NCBI GenBank assembly: GCA_016870275.1
Contig: VGBZ01000011.1
Coordinates: 1-64,000 of the forward strand
From: Actinomycetota bacterium
GTDB lineage: Bacteria; Actinomycetota; Acidimicrobiia; Acidimicrobiales; Microtrichaceae
Length of the DNA: 64,000 bases
Direction of reading: 5' to 3'
The notes under the pieces were generated by a model, which saw nothing but the letters and a program-made list of their open reading frames with translations, was not told where the DNA came from and made no database searches. The position numbers were made by a program, and so were the translations under genes. Positions 48,330 through 56,777 of this stretch are shown here, in pieces; positions within the stretch are counted from its first letter, which is position 1; each line of letters opens with the position of its first letter.

Positions 48330-51300
48330 TCCGACGGCTCCGCTCGCTCCGCTGCTCGATCTGCTCGGTGACGCAGCCGAACTCGTCGCCGAGCGGTCGC
48401 CGGTGGTGGTCCCGAGCGGAGCCCTGCCGGCGGTCGTGGCTGGTCTGGTCGGCCGGGCCACGGCAGCACCATTGATCCTCGCCGTTCCCGGAGGTGATGA
48501 GGCCGAGCAGATCGGCAATGATCTCGGCGCCTTCCTCGGTCGGGAATCTGTCGAGGTGGTCCCGGCGTGGGAGACCCTCCCGTTCGAACGCATCAGCCCG
48601 TCGGTGGAGACCATGGGCCGTCGCCTGCGTGCGATGTGGAGGTTGCGCACCGGCGATCCGTCACTACGGATCGTGGTGGCGTCGGCCCGGGCGCTCGTCC
48701 AACGTCTCGGACCACACGCCGAGGACGTCGATCCGATCGAGGTCCACGTCGGTGGACGGCTCGACATCGGGCAACTCGTCACCGACCTCGTGGCCTCTGG
48801 CTACCGACGGGAGTATCAGGTCGAACATCGCGGCGAGGTCGCCGTACGGGGGTCGATCGTCGATGTGTTCGGCTCCACCGACGACGCCCCGGTCCGGATC
48901 GACCTGTGGGGTGACGAGGTGGACCGGCTCTGTCACTTCTCGGTCGCCGACCAGCGATCCGGCGACGCTCTCAGCAGCGCCCGGTTCTTCGGTGCCCGGG
49001 AACTCACCGGTACCGATGAGGTTCGTCGGACGGCGGCCGAACTCGTCGGCCGGGCGCCATGGGGGCGAGAGCACTGGGAGCGCCTGGCCGAGGGTGCGAT
49101 CTTCGAGGGGATGGAGGCGTGGCTTCCGTGGCTCGTGGCCGACGAGCACGTGCTGTTCGACCTGCTCGGCGCTGACGCCGAGGTGGTCATCGTCGATCCT
49201 GGTCGGTTCCGTGCCCGGGCCCAGGCCGTCCACGACGACGAGGTGGATCTGGCACTCAGCCTGGCCCGGACGTGGGGGCTCGCCGATGCCGACGACGTGC
49301 CTCGACTCACGCTCGGTGCCGATCAGGTGCTGAGCCGCACCGACGCTCCCGTGCGGATCGTCGAGACGGTGGCGTCCGGACCCGACACGCCCGGAGTGAT
49401 GACCGAGGCCTGGGCGCCGGTCGTCGGCGACGGTGAGGCGCTCGTGCGGCAACTGCGCCGGCTCCTCGGGGCGGGTCTGGGCGTGGTGGCCACGGCGGAC
49501 GGGCCCGGCACGCTCCCCCGGATTCGTTCGATCCTGACCACGGCCGGGTTCACACTGGCCGAACCCGGTCGGTGCCCCGCTCCGCCCGGAAGTATTGCCA
49601 CCGCCGCAGCGACCCTCGAACGGGGCTGTGTCCTGCCGAGCGCTTCGCTCGCCATCCTCGCCGAGACCGACCTGACCGGCCGTCGCCGCACCCGACGGCC
49701 AGCGGCGCGCGCCCGTCGTGACGCCCAGCAGTTCTTCGAGTCACTCGAGGTCGGCAGCTACGTCGTGCACGAACACCACGGCGTCGCTCGCTTCGGTGGA
49801 ATGGTCCGTCGTGCGGTCGGCGGCGTCGAACGTGACTACCTGTTGTGTGAGTACCGGGGCGCCGACCGGCTGTACGTCCCGTCGGACCAGATCGACAGCA
49901 TCCGTCTCTACTCCGGTGGCGAGACACCGACGCTCAACAAGATGGGTGGCGCTGACTTCGCTCGGACCAAGGCAAAGGTGCGGGCGGCGGTCGCCCAGAT
50001 CGCCCAGGAACTCGTCGTCCTCTACCAGCGACGGCTCCACACAGCGGGTCATCCGTTCAGTGGGGACACGACCTGGCAGCACGAGGTCGAACAGGCCTTC
50101 CCCTACCAGGAGACACCCGACCAACTCCGCGCCATCGCCGACGTCAAGGCCGACATGGAGTCGCCGGTTCCCATGGATCGCCTCGTCTGCGGTGACGTCG
50201 GGTTCGGCAAGACCGAGGTGGCGGTGCGCGCCGTGTTCAAGGCCGTCGCCGACGGAAAGCAGGCGGCGGTCCTCGTGCCGACGACGCTGCTCGCTCAGCA
50301 ACACCATCAGACCTTCACGGAACGCCTTGCCGGCCAGCCGGTACGGGTGGAGATGCTCTCCCGGTTCCTGACCGACGCCGAGGCTCGTGATGTGATCTCC
50401 GGCCTGGCATCGGGTGCTGTCGACGTCGTCATCGGAACGCATCGGCTCCTCTCGGGTGACATTCGCTTCGCAGACCTCGGGCTGCTCGTCGTGGATGAGG
50501 AACAGCGATTCGGCGTGTCGGCCAAGGAGTCGATCAAGCAGCTCCGCACGAACGTCGACGTGCTCACGCTCACCGCCACTCCGATTCCCCGAACCCTCGA
50601 GATGAGCCTCACCGGGATTCGGGACCTCTCACTGCTCGAGACGCCGCCGGCGGCCCGCCAGCCGATCCTCACCTACGTGGGTCCGTACGACGAACGTGCG
50701 GTGGCCGAGGCGATCCGACGGGAGCTGCTCCGGGAGGGACAGGTCTTCTACGTCCACAACCGGGTTCGTGACATCGAACAGCACGCTGCTGAGCTGCGTG
50801 AGCTCGTCCCGGAGGCCCGGGTGGCCGTCGCCCACGGCCAGATGGACGAGACCAGGCTCGAGCGAGTGGTCACCGAGTTCTGGGAGGGCCATCACGACGT
50901 CCTGGTGTGCACGACGATCATCGAGAGCGGCATCGACATGCCGATGGTCAACACCCTCGTCGTCGAGCGGGCCGATCTGCTCGGGCTCGGCCAGCTCCAC
51001 CAGCTCCGTGGCCGTGTCGGCCGAGCGGGTCAGCGGGCGTACGCCTACCTGTTCCACCCGCCGGATCTGGTTCTCTCCGAGGAGGCCGATGAACGGCTGC
51101 GGACGATCGGCGAGACCACCGAACTCGGATCAGGTTTTCGGATCGCCATGCGCGACCTCGAGATACGCGGAGCCGGCAACCTGCTCGGCACCGGTCAGTC
51201 CGGTCACGTGGCGTCCGTCGGCTACGACCTGTACTGCCAGATGGTCACCGAGGCGATCAACGAGCTGAACGGAACCGTCGTACCCGAACCCGTCGAGGTC

Positions 51301-51777
51301 ACCGTCGAGGTGCCGGTGGCCGCCTACATCCCCGAGGACTACATCGCCCGGGAGGATCTCCGCCTCGAGGCCTATCGCCGACTCGCAGCACTCGAGGATC
51401 TCGAGGAGGTCGACTCGATCCAAGCGGAGTGGGTCGACCGGTTCGGGCCGGTCCCGGAACCGGCAGTGGAACTGCTCGGGGTGGCCCGCCTGCGAGCGCT
51501 CTGCCTCGCTGCTGGAATCAGCGAGCTCGTCATCAGCAAGGGACCGGGACTCGGTGGTCCACCGTTGGTCGCTCGGATCGCTCCGGTCGTCCTCACTGCG
51601 TCCCGTCAGGTGCGACTGGAACGGACACACCAGGGCGCCCGCTACAAGGAGGAATCATCGGTACTTCTCCTGCCGGTCGCCGGTGGCACCGGTCTGCTCG
51701 AACGCCTCGGCGACTCCATCCGGGAGCTGATCCTGCCAGCAGGGGCCGGTGCGGGCGCCGAGGGGGAGCGGAAGTAG
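48319..51777 (+). CDS. mfd: Transcription-repair coupling factor Mfd
   Basis: The 1152-residue protein has the UvrB-homology N-terminal part, the CarD-like RNA polymerase interaction domain (YVVHEHHGVARFGGMVRR near 475-530) and a superfamily 2 helicase core with GDVGFGKTEVA near 624 and the DEEQ box VVDEEQRFG near 725. Conserved IESGIDMPMVNT and RGRVGRAGQRAYAYL blocks and the C-terminal TRCF domain follow. It removes RNA polymerase stalled at DNA damage and calls UvrA. ATG 48319 (or GTG 48322) overlaps pth. Confidence 0.97.
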   Translation: MVSDPTAPLAPLLDLLGDAAELVAERSPVVVPSGALPAVVAGLVGRATAAPLILAVPGGDEAEQIGNDLGAFLGRESVEVVPAWETLPFERISPSVETMGRRLRAMWRLRTGDPSLRIVVASARALVQRLGPHAEDVDPIEVHVGGRLDIGQLVTDLVASGYRREYQVEHRGEVAVRGSIVDVFGSTDDAPVRIDLWGDEVDRLCHFSVADQRSGDALSSARFFGARELTGTDEVRRTAAELVGRAPWGREHWERLAEGAIFEGMEAWLPWLVADEHVLFDLLGADAEVVIVDPGRFRARAQAVHDDEVDLALSLARTWGLADADDVPRLTLGADQVLSRTDAPVRIVETVASGPDTPGVMTEAWAPVVGDGEALVRQLRRLLGAGLGVVATADGPGTLPRIRSILTTAGFTLAEPGRCPAPPGSIATAAATLERGCVLPSASLAILAETDLTGRRRTRRPAARARRDAQQFFESLEVGSYVVHEHHGVARFGGMVRRAVGGVERDYLLCEYRGADRLYVPSDQIDSIRLYSGGETPTLNKMGGADFARTKAKVRAAVAQIAQELVVLYQRRLHTAGHPFSGDTTWQHEVEQAFPYQETPDQLRAIADVKADMESPVPMDRLVCGDVGFGKTEVAVRAVFKAVADGKQAAVLVPTTLLAQQHHQTFTERLAGQPVRVEMLSRFLTDAEARDVISGLASGAVDVVIGTHRLLSGDIRFADLGLLVVDEEQRFGVSAKESIKQLRTNVDVLTLTATPIPRTLEMSLTGIRDLSLLETPPAARQPILTYVGPYDERAVAEAIRRELLREGQVFYVHNRVRDIEQHAAELRELVPEARVAVAHGQMDETRLERVVTEFWEGHHDVLVCTTIIESGIDMPMVNTLVVERADLLGLGQLHQLRGRVGRAGQRAYAYLFHPPDLVLSEEADERLRTIGETTELGSGFRIAMRDLEIRGAGNLLGTGQSGHVASVGYDLYCQMVTEAINELNGTVVPEPVEVTVEVPVAAYIPEDYIAREDLRLEAYRRLAALEDLEEVDSIQAEWVDRFGPVPEPAVELLGVARLRALCLAAGISELVISKGPGLGGPPLVARIAPVVLTASRQVRLERTHQGARYKEESSVLLLPVAGGTGLLERLGDSIRELILPAGAGAGAEGERK

Positions 51778-51788
51778 GATCGCCGTCC

Positions 51789-52925
51789 GTGCGCAACCAC
51801 CGGGAACCCAGTCGCATCGGAGCAGTTCTGGTCCTCGGGGCGATCCTCGGCTCGTTCGTGGTGGCGTGCGGGGTGGCCGCCGACGACCAGGCCGCAGTAG
51901 TGCTCGGATCGCCGGTCTCGACCGACACGATCGACACGCTGGCATCGGACGAGGCCTTCCTGCAGGCCGTCGGCGGGGGCCTGCCCGGCACGGAGTCCGT
52001 GGTGAGTGGCGACTCGGCTCGTGCTGCGCTCACGTTTGCTATCCAGAGGACGGCGGCTCAGGCGGAACTCGAGCGGTGGGAGCCTGATCTCGTCGGACTG
52101 TCCGGTGACGAACTGCGCCAGGCGATCGGCTTCGACGAGGCCGCCGAGCAGCTGTCGAGTCAGGTCCCACCGGGCCTGTCCGACGTGGCGCTCGAGGAGC
52201 TCACAGCGTTCGTGGCCACGACCACGCGACTCGGTGAGCGTCTCCAGGCCGTGGCCAGCACAGCACAGGAGTCCGGAGCGATCGCTCCTGAGGATCTCCG
52301 GCGGCTCTTCGACGGCGTTCCGTCACTGTGGGACAGGACGTGCGTCGCCATCGTCGCCGTGGCCGAGCAGCAGTCCGTCGAGGTGGCGACCGTCGTTGCC
52401 GACGGCCGGCCGCTCGAGGAGATCGTCGCCGAGGTCGAGGGCGCGGAGTTGGCCTTCGATCCGCGCCAGGAGTGTGTTCCGGTTGCCCAACTCCCTGATG
52501 TGCTCCGCGTCGAGGTCGAGGGTGCGGCGATCGGAGAGACGATCGGGCCGGTGTTCCTCGAGTCCGATCGCACCGGACGGATCGCAGTGTTCTTCCGGGT
52601 GGATGGCACCGAGCAGCTCAGCTTCGATGATCCCGCCACCGCCGCCGAACTCGACCGACTCGTGCAGGGGTTCGCTTCGGCACAGCAGCCCGCCCAGGCG
52701 GCCGGATCGTGGCTGAACCTGATCCTGCCCGGGGCCGTCGAGGTGAATCCCCGATATGGCCGCGCTGCGGTCGGCGTGGCCGGCGGGTTCGAGGTCGTTG
52801 CGCCCGAGGGTCCGATCGTCCTTCGACCGGAGGTGGTGGGGATTCCCGAGGAGCTGCCGATCCCGGTCCCGACCGACGTTCCGCCGGGTCCGGATCCGGA
52901 GCCGGCGCCGGTCCCCGGGCCCTGA
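51789..52925 (+). CDS. Lipoprotein, SurA/foldase-like, unknown function
   Basis: The 378-residue protein has a signal sequence with a lipobox LGSFVVAC near residue 27, a helical body and a mixed domain with two cysteines (RTCVAIVAV, DPRQECVPVAQ), ending in a proline-rich tail (PIPVPTDVPPGPDPEPAP). The layout recalls exported SurA/PrsA-type chaperones (AAVVLGSPVSTDTIDTLASDEAFLQAV at the start), but the parvulin core (GPVFLESDRTGRIAVFFRV) is weak, so prolyl isomerase activity is uncertain. GTG 51789 is 8 bases after TAGGAT (51775-51780), which overlaps the mfd stop. In Mycobacterium a different lipoprotein gene, lpqU, lies nearby. Confidence 0.6.
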   Translation: MRNHREPSRIGAVLVLGAILGSFVVACGVAADDQAAVVLGSPVSTDTIDTLASDEAFLQAVGGGLPGTESVVSGDSARAALTFAIQRTAAQAELERWEPDLVGLSGDELRQAIGFDEAAEQLSSQVPPGLSDVALEELTAFVATTTRLGERLQAVASTAQESGAIAPEDLRRLFDGVPSLWDRTCVAIVAVAEQQSVEVATVVADGRPLEEIVAEVEGAELAFDPRQECVPVAQLPDVLRVEVEGAAIGETIGPVFLESDRTGRIAVFFRVDGTEQLSFDDPATAAELDRLVQGFASAQQPAQAAGSWLNLILPGAVEVNPRYGRAAVGVAGGFEVVAPEGPIVLRPEVVGIPEELPIPVPTDVPPGPDPEPAPVPGP

Positions 52926-52929
52926 CGGT

Positions 52930-54102
52930 GTGACCAACGCCGGTGGGTCGCCGGTGATCGACGTCGTGGGTCTCGGTCCGGCCGGAGTCGACCTGGTCAC
53001 CGTCGGGACGCTCGAACTGCTCGCCGGACCCGCTCCGGTGTGGCTGCGGACGGCTCGGCATCCCGCCGTGGACCAGCTCGCAGCTCGCCTCGGTGATCAC
53101 GATGCCCGTGGACCGGGCCGGTTCGAGACGCTCACCAACACCTTCGACGGTCTCTACGATCAGTCGTCCTCGCTCGAATCGGTCTACGAGGGAATCGTGG
53201 CGGAACTCCTGACGCAGGCCCGCCGTCACGGGCACGTGGTCTACGCCGTCCCGGGCTCGCCGGTGGTGGCCGAACGCAGCGTCGAGCTGCTCGCTGCCGC
53301 CGCCGAGGTGGAGGTCCGCGTGCACCCGGCCATGTCGTTCCTCGATCTGGCGTGGGTCCGACTCGGCCTGGACCCGGTGCGGACCGGGGTCGAGGTCATC
53401 GACGGTCATCGGTTCGTCGAACAGGCGGCTGGCCGCAGCGGACCGTTCCTGATCGCACAGTGCGACGATCGGAGCGTGTTGAGCGACATCAAGCTCGCAG
53501 CCGAGGATCCGCCCGACGTCGAGGTGGTGATCCTGCACCACCTCGGCCTACCGGACGAACGAGTCGACCGCGTCCACTGGAACGACCTTGATCGGGGTCC
53601 CGACGTGGATCACCTGACATCGATCCACGTTCCGGCGCTGAGCCGCCCTCTCGGAGCCGGTCTGTCCGACCTCGCCACTCTGGTCGCTGAGCTCCGCCGA
53701 CTCGACCCGTGGAAGGCCGAGCAGACCCACCTGAGCCTTCGGCGCTACCTCGAGGAGGAGACCCGGGAGCTGCTCGATGCGATCGAGTCCTACCGACCCT
53801 CGACGGGCGATGGTGCCGAGGAGCTCTGCGATGAACTCGGCGACGTGTTGTATCAGGTCGTGTTCCACGCCTCCCTCGCTGAGGAGGCCGGATGGTTCAC
53901 CCTCGGCGATGTGGTCCGGGGGATCGAGGCCAAGCTGCGCTTCCGCCACCCTGAGCTCGAGGATCCCACCGCCGTCACCGACGATCCGGTGGAGGCGCAG
54001 CGACGCTGGCAGGAACGCAAGGCCCTCGAGGGGCGACCGGGATCTGCGGAATCCGGTGGCGGCACCGCCGGTCCCGGCTTCGATCCGGCCGACGGGACCT
54101 AG
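52930..54102 (+). CDS. mazG: Tetrapyrrole-methylase-like/MazG nucleotide pyrophosphohydrolase fusion (YabN type)
   Basis: Residues 10-230 form a tetrapyrrole methylase-like domain (IDVVGLGPAGVDLVTVGTLELL, VVYAVPGSPVVAERSVELL). Residues 255-370 form a MazG domain (LRRLDPWKAEQTHLSLRRYLEEETRELLDAI, ELCDELGDVLYQVVFHASLA). The EExxE and ELGD motifs make the magnesium site that splits NTPs to NMP and pyrophosphate, clearing damaged nucleotides. The two-domain form is that of Bacillus YabN; many Actinobacteria have MazG alone. GTG 52930, four bases after the lipoprotein stop, links it to mfd's operon. Confidence 0.9.
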   Translation: MTNAGGSPVIDVVGLGPAGVDLVTVGTLELLAGPAPVWLRTARHPAVDQLAARLGDHDARGPGRFETLTNTFDGLYDQSSSLESVYEGIVAELLTQARRHGHVVYAVPGSPVVAERSVELLAAAAEVEVRVHPAMSFLDLAWVRLGLDPVRTGVEVIDGHRFVEQAAGRSGPFLIAQCDDRSVLSDIKLAAEDPPDVEVVILHHLGLPDERVDRVHWNDLDRGPDVDHLTSIHVPALSRPLGAGLSDLATLVAELRRLDPWKAEQTHLSLRRYLEEETRELLDAIESYRPSTGDGAEELCDELGDVLYQVVFHASLAEEAGWFTLGDVVRGIEAKLRFRHPELEDPTAVTDDPVEAQRRWQERKALEGRPGSAESGGGTAGPGFDPADGT

Positions 54103-54105
54103 AGT
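54100..54105 (+). promoter_or_regulatory. Leaderless-type -10 box of the inositol-phosphate synthase gene
   Basis: TAGAGT ends 7 bases before the ATG and overlaps the mazG stop codon; no ribosome site is present. Confidence 0.5.
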
Positions 54106-54112
54106 GCCCGTC

Positions 54113-55414
54113 ATGCCTGATCCGCTCGACATCGCCCCTGCCTCCGGCCGACTCGGGATTCTCACCCCCGGGGTCGGAGCGGTCGCCTCGACGGCGTACG
54201 CCGGAGTGCTCGCCGCCCGTCAGGGCCTCGCAGCTCCGATCGGTTCGCTCACACAGATGGCCCACATCCGGCTCGGCCGTCGCGAGGATGGGCGCAACCC
54301 GTTGATCCGCGATTTCGTCCCGCTCGCCGGACTCGACGATCTGGTCTTCGGCGGCTGGGATCCGATCTCAGCCAACGCCTTGGAGGCCGCCCGGACCTGT
54401 GGCGTCCTCGAGGACTCGGATCTGTCTGCGATCAGCGGGGAACTCGAGGGGATCGTCGCCATGCCGGCGGTGTTCGACCAGCGATGGGTCAAGCGGCTCG
54501 ATGGCGTACGCGTCAAGACCGGTGAGTCCAAGTGGGATCTGGCCCAGCAGGTCGTCGCCGACATCGAGCGCTTCCGCACCGAGAACGACTGCGATCGGCT
54601 GGTCATGGTCTGGTGCGGCTCGACGGAGGCCTATCAGGAGCCGTCGGCCGTGCACGCCACCGTCGAGGAGTTCGAGGCGGGACTGCACGCCAGCGACGAC
54701 AACATCTCTCCGAGTCAGATCTACGCCTACGCCGCTCTCAGCCTGGGCGTACCGTTCGCCAACGGGGCGCCGAACCTGTCGATCGACCTGCCGTGCATGG
54801 AGGAGCTCGCTGTACAGAACGGTGTTCCGGTGACCGGCAAGGACTTCAAGACCGGCCAGACCCTCATGAAGACGATCCTCGCTCCGGGGTTCAAGGCCCG
54901 GATGCTCGGGATGCGGGGGTGGTACTCGACCAACATCCTGGGCAACCGTGACGGCGAGGTGCTCGACGACCCGGAGAACTTCAAGACCAAGGAGGTCTCC
55001 AAGCTCGGCGTGCTCGACACGATCCTGCAGCCCGAGGTGTATCCCGAGCTCTACGGCAACATCGACCACGTCGTGCGGATCAACTACTACCCACCCCGCG
55101 GTGACAACAAGGAGGGGTGGGACGCCATCGACATCTTCGGGTGGATGGGGTACCCCATGCAGATCAAGGTCGACTTCATGTGCCGGGACTCCATCCTGGC
55201 GGCCCCGATCGTTCTGGATCTGGCGCTCTTCCTGGATCTGGCGCAACGGGCCGGCCAGTCAGGGGTCCAGGAGTGGCTGAGCTTCTACTGGAAGTCGCCA
55301 CAGCCGTCTGGCGGGGTGTCGCCCGAGCACGACATCTTCATCCAGCAGATCAAGCTGAAGAACACACTCCGCGAGTGGATGGGCGAGGAGCCTGTGACCC
55401 ACTCCGAGGCCTGA
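54113..55414 (+). CDS. ino1: Inositol-3-phosphate synthase
   Basis: The 433-residue protein has LGILTPGVGAVASTAYAGVLAAR at residues 14-36 (NAD loop), IGSLTQMAHIRLG, GGWDPISANALEAAR, MVWCGSTEAY near 165, GKDFKTGQTLMKTILAPGFKARML near 243 and KVDFMCRDSILAAPIVLDLA near 345. It converts glucose 6-phosphate to inositol 3-phosphate for phosphatidylinositol and mycothiol-type compounds. This is the eukaryote-like long form with the catalytic lysines retained. It has its own leaderless promoter, unlike the upstream mfd-mazG group. The stop codon lies in a tandem repeat. Confidence 0.93.
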   Translation: MPDPLDIAPASGRLGILTPGVGAVASTAYAGVLAARQGLAAPIGSLTQMAHIRLGRREDGRNPLIRDFVPLAGLDDLVFGGWDPISANALEAARTCGVLEDSDLSAISGELEGIVAMPAVFDQRWVKRLDGVRVKTGESKWDLAQQVVADIERFRTENDCDRLVMVWCGSTEAYQEPSAVHATVEEFEAGLHASDDNISPSQIYAYAALSLGVPFANGAPNLSIDLPCMEELAVQNGVPVTGKDFKTGQTLMKTILAPGFKARMLGMRGWYSTNILGNRDGEVLDDPENFKTKEVSKLGVLDTILQPEVYPELYGNIDHVVRINYYPPRGDNKEGWDAIDIFGWMGYPMQIKVDFMCRDSILAAPIVLDLALFLDLAQRAGQSGVQEWLSFYWKSPQPSGGVSPEHDIFIQQIKLKNTLREWMGEEPVTHSEA

Positions 55415-55500
55415 GCGGCCGGGAGCGGGGAGGAGGCCTGAGCGGCCGGGAGCGGGGAGGAGGCCTGAGCGGCCGGGAGCGGGGAGGAGGCCTGAGCGGA
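55407..55500. repeat. 27-bp tandem repeat covering the ino1 stop, three copies and a part
   Basis: Units at 55407-55433, 55434-55460 and 55461-55487 are identical (beginning AGGCCTGAGCGGCCGGGAGC), followed by 12 bases of a fourth. Each contains the codons GCC TGA of the gene end, so the array repeats the stop codon; each unit can fold as GGCC-TGAGC-GGCC. It lies between ino1 and the P450 gene. Confidence 0.9.
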
Positions 55501-55541
55501 TCGATCTGTGACCACACGGTCCGCTGGGGCAGACTGGCGAG

Positions 55542-56741
55542 ATGACGGGCACAACGACTGTGGCTGACCGGATCGACGTCGATCTCCTCGATCCCAAGTT
55601 CTACCAAGGTGACCCCCACCCGGCCTTCGCCTGGATGAGGGCGAACGAGCCCGTCTACCGCGACGAGGCCAACTCCCTGTGGGCCGTGAGTCGCCACGCC
55701 GACGTGCTCGAGGTCGAGCGAAACAGCGCGACGTTCGTCTCAAGTCGTGGGTACCGGTCATGGGCAGCGCCCGAGGAGCGCAACATCATCGCCCTCGACG
55801 ATCCGGCGCATGCAGCCCAACGGCGACTCGTGTCCAACCGGTTCACCCCCCGTGCGGTGCGCGGTCACGAGGAGTGGCTCCGAGCCACGATCGACGACCT
55901 GCTCGATCCCATTGACTCCGCTGGTGAGCTCGACGTCATCGATGGGCTCGCAGCGCAACTCCCGTGCCGACTCACCGCTCGTCTGCTCGGCTTCCCCGAG
56001 GATCGCTGGGCCGATGTGAAGAGTTGGTCGGAGCGGCTCATGCGCTACGACGACATGATCCGCGATCCACAGGCCGGAGAGGACGCCTTCCGGGCGATCC
56101 TGGAGTTCGCCACGCTGCTCGGGGAGATCGTGCCGGAGCGCCGGGGATGCCCGATGGACGACCTGCTCTCGGTCTGGGCGAGTGCCGAGCTGCCCGGAGG
56201 TGAGCACTACGACGACGAGCGCATGGTCGACGAGGTCGGACTGTTCATCGCTGGCGGCGCCGAGACCACCCGGACGGTCATCGCCCACGGTCTGCACGTG
56301 TTCTCCCAACATCCCGATCAGTGGGACCGCCTCGCCTCGGAACCCGAACTGGTGACCTCAGCTGTGGAGGAACTGATCCGCTGGGTGACGCCGCTCAACA
56401 ACTTCTTCCGGACCGCCGTGACGGACTCGAGCATCGGCGATCAGGAGGTCGCCGAGGGCGACCGGATCATCCTGTTGTACCCGTCGGCCAATCGGGACGA
56501 GGGCGTCTTCGCTGACCCGTTCGTCTTCGACGTGACCCGGAGCCCCAACCCGCACGTGGCATTCGGCTACGGAACGCACTTCTGCATCGGCGCCAACCTC
56601 GCCCGTTTCGAGCTTCGGCTGCTCTTCGGCGAACTCACCCGCCGGTTCTCGGCGCCTGTGGCGCTGAGCGCCTGTGAGGTCGAGCCGAACATCTTCGCCC
56701 GATCGGTGTCGTCGTTCCGTTGTGCCCTCAGCCCCCGTTGA
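55542..56741 (+). CDS. Cytochrome P450
   Basis: The 399-residue P450 has the I-helix motif AGGAETTRT near residue 238, the ExxR pair in EELIRW near 280 and the heme loop [17 protein letters not shown] with the ligand cysteine near 348. It is a soluble bacterial class I P450 that needs a ferredoxin and reductase, such as the pair at 11.6-13.1 kb, but this link is by inference. The GAETTR, not GTETT or GxDTT, and the heme loop resemble steroid and lipid hydroxylating CYP124/125/142 types, without strong evidence. ATG 55542 has GGCGAG upstream. Confidence 0.9.
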   Translation: MTGTTTVADRIDVDLLDPKFYQGDPHPAFAWMRANEPVYRDEANSLWAVSRHADVLEVERNSATFVSSRGYRSWAAPEERNIIALDDPAHAAQRRLVSNRFTPRAVRGHEEWLRATIDDLLDPIDSAGELDVIDGLAAQLPCRLTARLLGFPEDRWADVKSWSERLMRYDDMIRDPQAGEDAFRAILEFATLLGEIVPERRGCPMDDLLSVWASAELPGGEHYDDERMVDEVGLFIAGGAETTRTVIAHGLHVFSQHPDQWDRLASEPELVTSAVEELIRWVTPLNNFFRTAVTDSSIGDQEVAEGDRIILLYPSANRDEGVFADPFVFDVTRSPNPHVAFGYGTHFCIGANLARFELRLLFGELTRRFSAPVALSACEVEPNIFARSVSSFRCALSPR

Positions 56742-56777
56742 CCCGCCCGGCGGCGTCGATCGGGTCACAATGAGGCT

